From positions 43,090 to 107,089 of the forward strand of contig DIXP01000065.1 in assembly GCA_002436065.1 (NCBI GenBank): DNA of 64,000 nt, read 5' to 3'. The DNA is from Chloroflexi bacterium UBA6077. GTDB taxonomy: Bacteria; Chloroflexota; UBA6077. Position 1 is the first letter of the stretch, and every line of letters starts with the position of its first letter. Positions 44,784 to 53,916 of this stretch are shown here, one piece after another. The notes under the pieces were generated by a model, which searched no databases, was not told where the DNA came from, and worked only from the letters and a program-made list of their open reading frames with translations. Both the position numbers and the translations under genes were made by a program.

Positions 44784-45385
44784 GTGGGGTTGGTTAACCT
44801 ACTGGGCCAGGGGAATGATGGACGAGGCTGGCTGGATAGGAGTGCCTTGGTCACTGAAGACTGGGAGGAGGCCATGGTTGGACTTGGCAAGCGGAAAGTG
44901 CCCGAGTCAGCGGCGGCTGATGCGTTCGTTCGTGCCCAACTGGAGTATGCCCCACTGTACTCAAGGCGATTAGGCTCGGCCTGAAGGAAATTGGGGAAGA
45001 TGTCCATCCCAGGATCGCGGAGCATGCGTACAAAGAAGTAGCCATGGCCCTCATTGCCGCGCACAACATGGCGCTGCGAAACGTGTTTCCGCAGGACCAA
45101 GAGATGCGCATCCGTTCACGTTGCGCCAGAGCGTTCGCAATTCTCTGCGGGGTTGACGAACATGCTGTCGCCCGACGGATGGAGTACTACCAGCAGATGT
45201 TTACAGAGAACTTTCCCGTTTACCCACAAGCGATATTCGGAAATATACTCGCCGGAAGGTTGGGACTTGACGGCAACAGTCCGCTAGTGCAGAGCGTCGT
45301 TGGGTTGACCCTTTTCGAGGGCATGCTGGCGGTTCCTGGTTGGTCGGTACTCAAGAGAGAACTCGATATTGTCTCTGGCACATGA
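44784..45385 (+). pseudogene. Frameshifted unknown gene
   Basis: Two plus-strand frames join near 44960. The first reads RSALVTEDWEEAMVGLGKRK, then ESAAADAFVRAQLEYAPLY. The second continues KAIRLGLKEIGEDVHPRIAE, then MALIAAHNMALRNVFPQDQE, and runs to 45385. Composition and hydrophobic pattern are protein-like across the junction, but no single frame covers it. A sequencing error or a real frameshift would explain this. No family is recognised. Confidence 0.45.
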
Positions 45386-45893
45386 CTCCGGCATGCCCTC
45401 AATAGCCCGGGGCAAGAGATTACGAGCCTTGGATGCTACACTGCCGAGGGCCCATGCGGTGTCCCCCAGAAGGCTGAAAACCCGGCGTCCCACTCATGGT
45501 GGCGGCTGTTCGGCCACTCCGGTCTCACAACTACTACCTTCATGCTAGACTACCGCAACACGCCTGGCAAGGGGAGGAAAGAGGGCCCGAATCCGTGAGT
45601 TCCGTGGGAAGGAGGATGCGGCGCCGGTGATGAAGGTTCGTCCCGTTTTGGCTGGAGCGAGACGTCTTGGAGCAGTTGGTGGCGAGGGCGGTCGGACCTG
45701 AGTAGTTTTGGGAAGTAGTCGAGCCCCGCCTGGCCTCTCCCGGGCTCATCGACGCACGCAACGTTACGGCGGCCACACCGTCTTTCCATGCGCGCAGCCT
45801 CCCCTTCACCTGTAGATTAAGGGCTTGCCATCCTCTTCATCTTGCGGGAAGGGAGTCCTTCCGGGAGAATAGACACCTTGGAGGTGGCAGGGG

Positions 45894-47282
45894 ATGCGTC
45901 GCAAGGAAGTCTCTGGGGTTCTCGGTGTCGAGCTGGCCCCTGGTTTGGAGGAGGCTACGACCCCTTATGCCGGCGTCTCGCTCTTGATCGAGTTGATGCG
46001 CCGTTGTGGGGTGGATAGTGTCAGTAACCGGGTGCTGGGAGTCAAGAAGGGGTTGTCGGCGGGTCAGATGGTGGAGTGCTTCGTGCTGCTTTCCGCCCTG
46101 GGAGGGGAGTGTCTGGAGGACTTCGCCATCCTGCGCCAGGATAGGGGGCTGGAGGCGCTGTTGGGGTACAGGCCGCCCGCGGTGGAGACGGCTCGGCAGT
46201 ACCTGGACCGGTTCCACGACGAGAAGCTGCTGGAGGGTCGGCCCGAGCAGGGGGCCTTCGTGCCGATGGAGCCCTCGGGGCTGGCTGGGCTGGGGGTGGT
46301 GAACGGGCAGCTGATCCGGAACTACGTGGGGGTCATGGCACCAGGGAAGGAAGTGACGCTGGACGTGGATGCCCACCTCGTCCCGATGACCAAGCAAGAG
46401 GCTCTCGTGTGCTACGAGGGTTATCCGGCCTACCAGCCGCTCTTGGTGGGGTGGGCCGAGACGGGGCTGGTGCTGGCGGACGAGTTCCGAGACGGCAACG
46501 TGCCGGCGGGTCATGGGATTGGTGAGTTGGTAGACCGAGCCTACGAGGGGCTGCCTGATGGGGAGTGGCAGGTGAAGGTGCGATCCGACTCGGCGGCCTA
46601 TCAATGGGATGTGCTGGACCACTGGAACGATCGGAAGTGGCAGTTCGCTGTGAGCGCCGACATGAGCCAGCAGTTACGGGCTGAGATCGGCAAGCTGCAG
46701 GCTGAGGATTGGCATTACTGGGCGAGGGAAGCCGACGGGAAGGTGAGGGAGTGGGCGGAGGTGGCCTACCTCTCCTCGCGAAAGGTCGAGAGCAAGGCGG
46801 TGCCGGTGTATCGGTACGTGGCGGTGCGGGTCCGTCCTGCCCAGGGGCTGCTGATCGACGACGGGACCGACACGGGGCAGGTGCGCCACTTCGCTGTGGT
46901 GACGAACCGGTGGGAGCTGGGGGGAGAGGAACTGCTCAAGTGGCACCGTGGCAAGGCTGGTACCATCGAGCATGTGCACCGGGTGATCAAGGATGAGCTG
47001 GCGGGGGGTGTCTACCCCAGTGGGAAGTTCGGGGCCAACGCCGCCTGGCTGAGACTGCAGCTGCTGACTTACAACCTGCTGGAGCTGCTCAAGGCCGCGG
47101 CCCTGCCCCCCGAGATGCGCCATGCCAGGCCCAAGCGGCTGCGGTTCGTGGTGTTCACCCACATGGGCAAGCTGGTGAGCCACGCTGGGCAGCGGATGAT
47201 GAAGGTGGCGAGGGCTCTATTCGAGGGGCTCCTGGGGCCGCCGAGGGCCAGGATGCGCCACCTCTACTGGTCCTCGGCCTGA
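45894..47282 (+). CDS. IS1380-family DDE transposase
   Basis: 462 residues, intact and full length. Candidate DDE residues: first Asp in VTLDVDAHLVP, second Asp in VRSDSAAYQWDV, and Glu in the conserved segment WHRGKAGTIEHVHRVIKDEL. The N-terminal SAGQMVECFVLLSALGGECL helix region is typical of the family. The long open frame and intact motifs suggest the enzyme could still be active. GGAGG lies nine bases before the ATG. Confidence 0.92.
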   Translation: MRRKEVSGVLGVELAPGLEEATTPYAGVSLLIELMRRCGVDSVSNRVLGVKKGLSAGQMVECFVLLSALGGECLEDFAILRQDRGLEALLGYRPPAVETARQYLDRFHDEKLLEGRPEQGAFVPMEPSGLAGLGVVNGQLIRNYVGVMAPGKEVTLDVDAHLVPMTKQEALVCYEGYPAYQPLLVGWAETGLVLADEFRDGNVPAGHGIGELVDRAYEGLPDGEWQVKVRSDSAAYQWDVLDHWNDRKWQFAVSADMSQQLRAEIGKLQAEDWHYWAREADGKVREWAEVAYLSSRKVESKAVPVYRYVAVRVRPAQGLLIDDGTDTGQVRHFAVVTNRWELGGEELLKWHRGKAGTIEHVHRVIKDELAGGVYPSGKFGANAAWLRLQLLTYNLLELLKAAALPPEMRHARPKRLRFVVFTHMGKLVSHAGQRMMKVARALFEGLLGPPRARMRHLYWSSA

Positions 47283-47296
47283 CGTTCGGCGGGGTC

Positions 47297-47341
47297 CATA
47301 TCGCCTGAGGACATCCCGCCTGAGGACATCTCGCCTGAGGG
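47297..47341. repeat. Three tandem 15-bp repeats in the IS tail
   Basis: Three consecutive units of CATNNCGCCTGAGGR (47297-47311, 47312-47326, 47327-47341) directly after the transposase stop. They could be subterminal transposase-binding sites or slippage. Confidence 0.6.
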
Positions 47342-47694
47342 CGTCTCGGGGTTTGACCCAGCGAGCACAGGAGTGCTCCATGACGGGGTGGCGTAGCCGT
47401 GCCCAACACTCCCCCTGATCGGCCTCCCCTTGCCCGAATAGCCCTGCCAGGGTCAGCGCAAGGCCGGCTGACCGACCATCTACACCCCTGGATAACATCC
47501 TTCCGCGCCCACAGCCGCCGCAAGTTCCTCCCTATGTCCCTGCCCGTCCTCCTCATCCCCTCCCCAAACCCCCAACTCACGGATTCGGGCGAAACAGCGG
47601 CCGGGTGAGGGGTGGCATCAAGGAGTCTTTTCGAGGGATGATTTGCTGTGGCTAGAGGATTGCTAGAGGAAATCGCAGGAATGAAAGGGGACAA

Positions 47695-48987
47695 ATGGCC
47701 GTGTTCAGCAACGGGGAGCAGGGACGGTCTCGGTGGGGGGCGATATGTCTGTTGGTGATCCTCGTGGTGATGCTCGCTGGAATGGCTCTGCCCGTTCTGA
47801 CGCAGGCTGAGACGCCAGCGCTCTCGGAGAGTGGCATTGTTGCCGATCAGTCTTCCACCGACGACGCCGACCTGGAGCGGCGCCTCCTGTACAGTCGTAC
47901 CAAGCTGGCCCTGAGCCTGGTGGCGACCGCCTGGTCATGGGTGGTGCTGGGAGTGCTGCTGTTCACGGGGCTCTCGGCCCGGCTGCGCGACCTGAGTCGA
48001 ACTCTGATGCGAGGCCGGCGGGGGATGCTGGCGGTCTACTTCCTCCTCTTTTCGCTGATCACGGCGCTGCTGGCGCTGCCGCTCGACTTCTACAGCGGCT
48101 TCGTGATAGAGCACCGGTTCGGACTCTCCACCCAGGACCTCGTTGGCTGGCTCGCGGACCAGGTTCAAGGGCTGCTCATCGGTACCGTTGTGGGTCTGCC
48201 GGTTGTCGCGGCGCTCTACTGGGCCATCCACCGATTCCCTCGCTTCTGGTGGCTCGGCGCCGCCGGGGCGTCCATCCTACTTACCGTCGTGGTGGCGGCG
48301 CTGTATCCGGTGGTCGTAGCCCCGCTCTTCAACGACCTGCGTCCGGTCCAAGACCAGGAATTGGTGGAGCGGATCGAGCGGCTGGCGGCGAGCCAGGGGG
48401 TGGAGGTCTCCGAGGTGCTGCAGGAGGACACCAGCCGGCGCACTGTGAAGGTGAACGCCTACTTTGCCGGCCTTGGTCCCACCAAGCGCATCGTGCTCAC
48501 CGACAACCTGCTCAGCGGCTTCACGTCCGACGAGATCGTCTCGGTGCTCGCCCATGAGTTGGGCCATCAGGTGCACGACGACTTATGGACCTCCATAGCC
48601 GTGGGAAGCTTCTTCTATCTGGTGGGCTTCTACCTGCTCTATCGCCTACTGGGACCGATCGTTGCCCGCTTCCAGAGCCGCTTCGGTTTCGAGGAGGTGG
48701 GGGACGTGGCCAGCCTGCTCCTGCTGCTGCTGCTGTTCGGACTACTCTCCTTCGCTGCGATGCCCGCCCTCAACGGCCTCTCCCGCTATCTGGAGCGGCA
48801 GGCGGACCGCTATGCCCTGGAGTTGACCCAGGACGGCTCCTCCTTCGCCTCCTCCATGGAGAAGCTGGGGCAGATCAACCTCTCCGACCCCAACCCCCCG
48901 CGCATCCTGGTACTGCTCTTCTACACCCATCCACCGATCCAAGAGCGGGTGGAGGCAGCACAGCGGTTTGAGGCGGAGCGTAAGTAG
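47695..48987 (+). CDS. M48-family (Ste24/CAAX-protease-like) membrane metallopeptidase
   Basis: 430 residues. It has an N-terminal membrane segment (AICLLVILVVMLAGMALPVL), further membrane helices at about 80-100, 110-135, 155-185 and 195-215, then the zinc site HELGH (His287, Glu288, His291). The third ligand Glu367 with Asp371 is in YLERQADRYAL. Two membrane segments lie between the HELGH and ERQAD parts. The architecture matches the Ste24/CAAX-prenyl-protease branch rather than HtpX. Bacterial members are probably membrane quality-control proteases. It begins 104 bases beyond the IS end. Confidence 0.92.
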   Translation: MAVFSNGEQGRSRWGAICLLVILVVMLAGMALPVLTQAETPALSESGIVADQSSTDDADLERRLLYSRTKLALSLVATAWSWVVLGVLLFTGLSARLRDLSRTLMRGRRGMLAVYFLLFSLITALLALPLDFYSGFVIEHRFGLSTQDLVGWLADQVQGLLIGTVVGLPVVAALYWAIHRFPRFWWLGAAGASILLTVVVAALYPVVVAPLFNDLRPVQDQELVERIERLAASQGVEVSEVLQEDTSRRTVKVNAYFAGLGPTKRIVLTDNLLSGFTSDEIVSVLAHELGHQVHDDLWTSIAVGSFFYLVGFYLLYRLLGPIVARFQSRFGFEEVGDVASLLLLLLLFGLLSFAAMPALNGLSRYLERQADRYALELTQDGSSFASSMEKLGQINLSDPNPPRILVLLFYTHPPIQERVEAAQRFEAERK

Positions 48988-49206
48988 ATGGAGGACGGCT
49001 CTCGCAGCCCGTAGGGCTTCGTTGTCATCGCCGCGAAGCAGGACATATAATACCGCCTGCTGGCCCGACTCTCGCCGAAGTATCAGGCACAGGCGGGCGG
49101 CTTAGATCCTCTATCCTGTCGCGGGCACGCCCACCGAAGGAGACCTGCCGAACGAGGTACGCCCTTTTGGAACGCCCTATTCCCATGGAGGCCAGGGGAG
49201 GTTGCC

Positions 49207-50433
49207 GTGGTGGCTGAGGAATGGCGGCGCAACTTCGCGGTCGTGTGGATCGGGCAGATGCTCTCCCTCATGGGGTTCACCTTCTTTACCCCCCTGCTCC
49301 CTCTCTTCATCCGGGAGCTCGGCTCCTACGACACCGTCCAAGCCGTGCAATGGGCCGGTGCCATGACTGCCGGCACCTCGCTGGCCATGACGCTGGCGCA
49401 ACCGATCTGGGGGGTCATGGCGGACCGGTGGGGTCGCAAGCCGATGGTCGTCCGATCCATGATCGGCAGCGGACTCACGACCATCCTCATGGGGCTCTCC
49501 ACGTCAGCTGAGCAGTTGTTGATACTGTACACGCTGCAGGGGATGGTGACGGGGACCGTGGCCGCCTGCACTGCCCTGGTTGCTGCCTCGACTCCCAAGC
49601 GGCATCTTGGAAGCGCCCTCGGCATGCTGCAGGTTGCGATCTTCATCGGGGCCTCCTGCGGCCCTCTGGGCGGTGGACTCCTCGCCGATGCCCTCGGCTT
49701 TCGCGTCGCCTTCTATGTAGCCGGTACCATGCTGATCCTCGGGGCCCTGGTCGTCGGTGTCCTGGTCAGGGAGGACTTCACCCCAGCGCCGGCCAGAGAG
49801 AGCAAAGGGTTCTGGTCCGAGAGTCGATCGCTCCTGGCCATAGCTACCTTCCCCCTGTTGGTCGCGGTGATCTTCCTGATCCAGTTCGGCAACACCACCA
49901 TGAGCCCCGTTATCAGCCTCTTCATAGCCAGCATCGCCACGGACGGTAACACGGCCACCGCCGTCGGCGCGGTCATGGCGGTTGCCGGAGCCGCGAGCGC
50001 TTTCTCGGCTTTTCTAGCGGGGCGGATGGGCGATCGAATCGGGCATGCCCCCATCCTGGTGGTGTGCATAACGGGATCGGCGCTCGTCTACTTCCCTCAG
50101 GCTCTGGTTGATGAGGTCTGGCAACTGATTCTCCTCCGGATGCTGCTGGGGATCTTCCTGGGCGGGCTCATGCCCAGCGCCAACGCCCTGGTGGCGGCGG
50201 CTACCCCGCGAGAGCGGCGAGGCGCGGCCTTTGGGATCACATCCTCGGCCACTGCCCTGTCCCATGCCGTTGGGCCCATCTTCGGGGCGGCCGTGGCCTC
50301 CTACTGGGGACTCAGGGCCGTCTTCCTGGCAACGGGATGCGTGTACGCCCTGTCTGCTGTTTGGGCCGGTGCCAGCTTCCGAAAGCGGAGCACCCCTTCC
50401 CCCACCCCTCAGCACCTCGACTCGCTACGTTGA
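49207..50433 (+). CDS. MFS drug/solute exporter
   Basis: 408 residues with 12 predicted membrane segments in two halves. The loop 2-3 signature GVMADRWGRKPMVVRS (residues about 65-80) and a matching loop 8-9 GRMGDRIGHAPILV identify the major facilitator superfamily. The overall pattern resembles DHA1-type multidrug efflux proteins, so export is more likely than uptake. The start is GTG at 49207 behind GGGGAGG. It stands alone. Confidence 0.9.
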   Translation: MVAEEWRRNFAVVWIGQMLSLMGFTFFTPLLPLFIRELGSYDTVQAVQWAGAMTAGTSLAMTLAQPIWGVMADRWGRKPMVVRSMIGSGLTTILMGLSTSAEQLLILYTLQGMVTGTVAACTALVAASTPKRHLGSALGMLQVAIFIGASCGPLGGGLLADALGFRVAFYVAGTMLILGALVVGVLVREDFTPAPARESKGFWSESRSLLAIATFPLLVAVIFLIQFGNTTMSPVISLFIASIATDGNTATAVGAVMAVAGAASAFSAFLAGRMGDRIGHAPILVVCITGSALVYFPQALVDEVWQLILLRMLLGIFLGGLMPSANALVAAATPRERRGAAFGITSSATALSHAVGPIFGAAVASYWGLRAVFLATGCVYALSAVWAGASFRKRSTPSPTPQHLDSLR

Positions 50434-50518
50434 CTCCCCCGAACAACCACATTTGTGCTTGTGCTATTAGCATGCTCTGACCACACAACCTGCTGGAGGG
50501 TGCCATGGTTGCCATCCC

Positions 50519-50653
50519 ATGGGTAAGATCTCGGACGGCCTACCCATGGGCGCCCAGTTGGTTGCCCCGCACTTCGCCGAGTCTAGGCTGTTGGCGGTTG
50601 CCCATGCGCTGGAGGAATCGCTCGCCCTGAACTGGCCCATCGACCCGTGCTAG
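50519..50653 (+). pseudogene. C-terminal remnant of an amidase
   Basis: The translation GKISDGLPMGAQLVAPHFAE, continuing SRLLAVAHALEESLALNWPI, matches the last 40 residues of amidase-signature proteins (pattern GLPxGxQLVAPxFxExxLLxxAxxxE; compare SGLSHEGLPLAIQLVAPHFR in the intact amidase at 31900). Everything upstream is gone. The remainder of 50434-50820 has nothing else. Confidence 0.78.
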
Positions 50654-50820
50654 CGGTTCGTTACAGTGGTTTTGATTGGCCACGAGAGCGGCTAATCCCT
50701 GGGCCTGCGGGTGGTAGCTCTTTGCAGACGAGCCGCTCGCAGTCCGACTCTTCAGCCGTGGGCTGTTGGGGCGAACTGATGGAATCGTAGTGGCCAGCCT
50801 GCTCGGGCAAGTTGGGGTGC

Positions 50821-51597
50821 CTACAACCGTCCCAGGTGGTCGCGCGGCGCCCTGAGTATCCGTCCACCAGACCGGCTGATGTCCATGGTGTAGGTGCAGC
50901 TGTCGGCCGGGACCACGGTATACCCGTATTCGATGGGCTGTCGGAACTCGGTGAAGGTCAGCCGTTCCATCAGGAGCCCCAGACTCCCCGATGGCACCCG
51001 CAGCAGAACTGCGTCCTCACCCTCGATATGAGTGGCGCGGACGGAGCGGCGTTGGCTTGTCATGGATATTCGACAGTGCTGGGCTATCGCTTCGGTCAAC
51101 ACCGGCGTGGCGGCGACGTCCTCTGCCGTCAGATCCGAACACTCCTTGGGAGACATGTAGGAGATCAGCAGCAGGACCGGGCTATCATTCACGAATCGCA
51201 TCAGGCGAAGGTGCGGCACCTGCGTGCCAGGCACCACTCTGAGCAACTCAGATGCCCGTAGAGGCGGAACTACCGGACAGAAGGAGATGACCTTGCTGGT
51301 CAGGTGGATTGGCTCCTCATTCGAGCTAGTGAAAGTGTAGTAGCCGATGAAGTCACGCACGACCTCCGAAGGAACGACGAAAGTGCCCTTGCCCTGTCGT
51401 CGCTCGATCAGGCCGTCGCGGACCAGGTTGTCCAGCGCCTGGCGAACCGTGCACCGGCTGACTCGCCATTGCTCGGCCAACTCACGGTCGGAAGGAAGTG
51501 GTTGGCCTGGACCCCAGTTGCCCCGGCTTATGCTTTCCCGCAGTGATACTTCCAGTTGGGCGTACAGCGGGACTGTACCCTTGACCAAACCCGTCAT
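50821..51597 (-). CDS. GntR-family regulator with UTRA domain (HutC subfamily)
   Basis: 258 residues. The N-terminal winged helix (about 8-75) has PLYAQLEVSLRESI, the recognition region WRVSRCTVRQALDNLVRDGL and GKGTFVVPS. The C-terminal UTRA ligand domain (about 95-245) has VPHLRLMRFVNDSPVLLLIS and LLMERLTFTEFRQPIEYGYT. It lies at the left edge of the second TTT-linked catabolic region, divergent from it. It probably represses that region until its substrate binds. The 29-bp site repeated at 52176 and 61046 is the best candidate operator. Confidence 0.92.
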   Translation of the reverse strand: MTGLVKGTVPLYAQLEVSLRESISRGNWGPGQPLPSDRELAEQWRVSRCTVRQALDNLVRDGLIERRQGKGTFVVPSEVVRDFIGYYTFTSSNEEPIHLTSKVISFCPVVPPLRASELLRVVPGTQVPHLRLMRFVNDSPVLLLISYMSPKECSDLTAEDVAATPVLTEAIAQHCRISMTSQRRSVRATHIEGEDAVLLRVPSGSLGLLMERLTFTEFRQPIEYGYTVVPADSCTYTMDISRSGGRILRAPRDHLGRL

Positions 51598-52175
51598 ATC
51601 TGTGGCTCTCCTCTAGCGTCCATTGGTCATCAATGACTGCATCGTACGGGCATCGACTCAGTACCCAACTCTATCCGACGGTACGCGATCATATGACAGT
51701 TGACGAAGGCAGGTCAAATCTTTCATGGACCAGTACTACACTGCGCTGGTTCGGTATTGATGATCTTCGGGTTCATCGGCACCTTGGAGCCGTCGACGAG
51801 CTCGGTGTTGAGCGGAGCCTCGCGAGCTGCCGTCTGCAACTCTATGGTCCAGGCATTGACTCCGATCTGGCCACGATGGAGTTGCCCACGATGGATTGGA
51901 GGTGCGCGACTCATTACCGCGTGCTGTCGGTGGTTCAAAGGTTGGGCCTGAGGAAGATCAGCTTCTTGTTAAGACAGGGCATGCGGGCCTTGGCACGGTG
52001 GTCTAGGGTGTAACCGGACTCAGGCACGGTCAGCTCCCACTACTGTGAATGCGCCTCGCTGTTCCGCAAAGGTGTCGGTAGCGCTCACTATCACATCCTT
52101 CTCATAAGGGTATGGGGAGAAGGCCAAGAACGAGGGTTGACAACTACTCTCTGGATGGCTAACATCATAGCGTAG

Positions 52176-52204
52176 TCAACTGGTACGGTCAACCGATCCT
52201 ATTT
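52176..52204. promoter_or_regulatory. Repeated 29-bp site, copy 1 (candidate GntR operator/promoter)
   Basis: TCAACTGGTACGGTCAACCG... is 28/29 identical to 61046-61074. On the minus strand it contains a -35 TTGACC (52192-52187) followed 17 bases on by TATGAT (52169-52164), a near-consensus promoter pointing toward gntR. The flanks of the two copies are not conserved, which argues for selection on the site itself. Confidence 0.6.
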
Positions 52205-52268
52205 TGCCGCTGAGCGGTCCGCTCTTACCTCCTTAACACCACGATCTCTCCGAACGAAGGAGAGGCTC

Positions 52269-52502
52269 ATGGGTGAGGAGTACAGCCGTTATGACACCCT
52301 GGTGTCAGGTTGGACAGCTGTATTGCCGGATTTGGGAGCCACCCGGACCGACATAGCCGTCCGAGCCGGTCGCAGCGCGGCGATTGCCGACCAACTGCCA
52401 ACCCAACCCGCGGAAGGGGTGATCGATTCTGGTGGCAAGTCTGTCCTGCCGGGCCACTGGCGATACCTGCCTCCGGAAGGAGTGATAAGTGATGAGCCAT
52501 GA
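52269..52502 (+). pseudogene. N-terminal remnant of an amidohydrolase (dihydropyrimidinase/allantoinase type)
   Basis: 77 codons from an ATG with AAGGAG upstream. YDTLVSGWTAVLPDLGATRT, then DIAVRAGRSAAIADQLPTQP and VIDSGGKSVLPG match the small beta-sandwich start of cyclic amidohydrolases (xxGxxVxPDG...DIxxxxGxIxxI...VIDAxGxxVLPG). The match ends exactly at VLPG, before the metal-binding HxH. The catalytic barrel is missing. A palindrome TGACACC-CT-GGTGTCA (52292-52307) lies inside it. Of the surrounding gap 51598-52600, the part 51598-52160 has no gene I can name. Confidence 0.75.
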
Positions 52503-52600
52503 GTTGTGGACCATGAAGACTGAGAAGGCAGGACTCAGGGTGCAGGTGATCGTGCGGTTGACTGTGTAGGTTCTTTCAGAATTGCGAGTGGAGGTAATCA

Positions 52601-53821
52601 GTGTCTCTAGAAGAAGGCTTTGGCCTGATGCAGGTGGATTGGGAGAACCGCATCGACTTTGCTCGGATGCGCCGGGAGCGCGTGGAGAAGGCCCAGAAGG
52701 CGATGGCGGACTCGGGGGTAGATCTGCTGCTCGTCTTCCGCACCGAGGACTCGCGGTATCTCACCTCCTACCGACACCACCTGGGTCCTGCCTTCGTGAT
52801 CGGCAACGGCACGGTGACGCTCAGCCCGGATACACCCCCAATCCTCTTTACCATGGACGTGGAGCACTGCAAGGCCCGGATGACCTGGCTAGGTTCCGAA
52901 CAGGTTCAGGAGCGGGCGAACTTCCGGGAGGTAGCCGGGATCAAGGAGTTCGCGGACAGAGTGGCCGGCCTGTACGGCAACATCCAGGACAAGGTCATCG
53001 GCGTGGACATCTACACCCCCAGCATGGCGGCGGGACTGCAGGAGGCATTCCCCAGCTGTCGCTTCGTCGACGGCTACGAAGTGCTGATGAAGGCGAAGAT
53101 GATCAAGACGGAGGACGAGATCCTCTGCCTCAAGGCCGCCAATGCCATGACCGAAGCGGCGATGGACGCGGCCGTGGACTATCTGAAGCCTGGGGTGAAG
53201 GAGTGCGAGGTGCTCTCCGTCGCCTGGCAGACGATGACCGCGCTGGGCAGCGAGTGGACCCAGTGCTCCAACATCGTGGCATCGGGACCCTACACCGCCC
53301 CCTATCGCCGGTTCACCTCCGACCGAATCATCAGGAAGGGTGACCTGGTGATCATCGACATCGGAGCCTGCTTCAACGGCTACTATGGCGACTTCACCCG
53401 CACCTGGGTGTGCGGGAATATGGTCCCTACCCCCGAGCAGATCGAGCTGCACCAGATGTGCTACGACGGCCTGCATAGGGGTTGCGCGGCCTGCGTGCCC
53501 GGCAACACCAACGCCGACGTGGTGGCGGCCGCAGGGGAGGAGAACACCCTCAGCTCCCTGGGCCATGGGAGCGGTACCAACCCGTGGGAGCAGCCGGCCT
53601 TCAGCATCCACTCCAAGAGGGACCCCCTGGTGCTGAGGCCCGGGATGACGGCGAACCTAGAGCCCTATCGAGGGAAGGTGGGGATCGGGGGCTTCCGGCT
53701 GGAGAACTGCCTGATAGTGACCGATGGCGCCCCGGATATCTACACCACCTACCCATTCGATGAGCGGCTGGTGAAGGAAGTCCATCCACTGGATAAGACC
53801 ACCGGCAGGGTGAGGCGATAG
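52601..53821 (+). CDS. M24-family (creatinase/Xaa-Pro peptidase-like) metalloenzyme
   Basis: 406 residues with the N-terminal creatinase domain and C-terminal M24 domain. Metal ligands are present: Asp in VIIDIGACF, Asp in YYGDFTRTW, His in SLGHGSGTN, Glu in TANLEPY and Glu in FRLENCL. The start is GTG at 52601 behind GGAGG. It heads the second TTT-linked catabolic set and is a counterpart of the M24 protein at 4802. The repeated link with Bug receptors and dehydrogenases favours a role on a specific small amide or carboxylate. True dipeptidase activity remains possible. Confidence 0.9.
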   Translation: MSLEEGFGLMQVDWENRIDFARMRRERVEKAQKAMADSGVDLLLVFRTEDSRYLTSYRHHLGPAFVIGNGTVTLSPDTPPILFTMDVEHCKARMTWLGSEQVQERANFREVAGIKEFADRVAGLYGNIQDKVIGVDIYTPSMAAGLQEAFPSCRFVDGYEVLMKAKMIKTEDEILCLKAANAMTEAAMDAAVDYLKPGVKECEVLSVAWQTMTALGSEWTQCSNIVASGPYTAPYRRFTSDRIIRKGDLVIIDIGACFNGYYGDFTRTWVCGNMVPTPEQIELHQMCYDGLHRGCAACVPGNTNADVVAAAGEENTLSSLGHGSGTNPWEQPAFSIHSKRDPLVLRPGMTANLEPYRGKVGIGGFRLENCLIVTDGAPDIYTTYPFDERLVKEVHPLDKTTGRVRR

Positions 53822-53855
53822 GGAAGAAGCGCCGAGTACTGCCGAAGCACCGGGT

Positions 53856-53890
53856 GCTGAGTGCCGGGCAGCTACTGGGCGGCACTCAGC
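53856..53890 (+). terminator. Hairpin between the M24 and alcohol dehydrogenase genes
   Basis: GCTGAGTGCC (53856-53865) pairs with GGCACTCAGC (53881-53890), loop 15 bases. It lies in another AGTACT/GTGCTGAG repeat stretch (53834-53897) like the one at 33919-33971. Confidence 0.45.
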
Positions 53891-53916
53891 GAGTACTAGT
53901 TCCGTGAGGTGATTGC

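Larger units (their letters stand above)
45585..47590 (+). mobile_element. IS1380-type insertion sequence
   Basis: A 2.0-kb element whose ends are 17-bp perfect inverted repeats: GCCCGAATCCGTGAGTT at 45585-45601 and its complement at 47574-47590. The single transposase gene lies inside, with about 290 bases before it and 290 after. I find no matching 4-base target duplication (left flank GAGG, right flank GAAA), so the insertion is old or its flanks have recombined. Confidence 0.85.

Noticed and set aside
48988..49206. Possible small gene between the M48 and MFS genes
   Set aside because: No frame with a ribosome site or protein-like composition.
51633..52013. Plus-strand open frame of 126 codons upstream of the M24 operon
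   Set aside because: No ribosome site and no family resemblance; all frames here look equally random.
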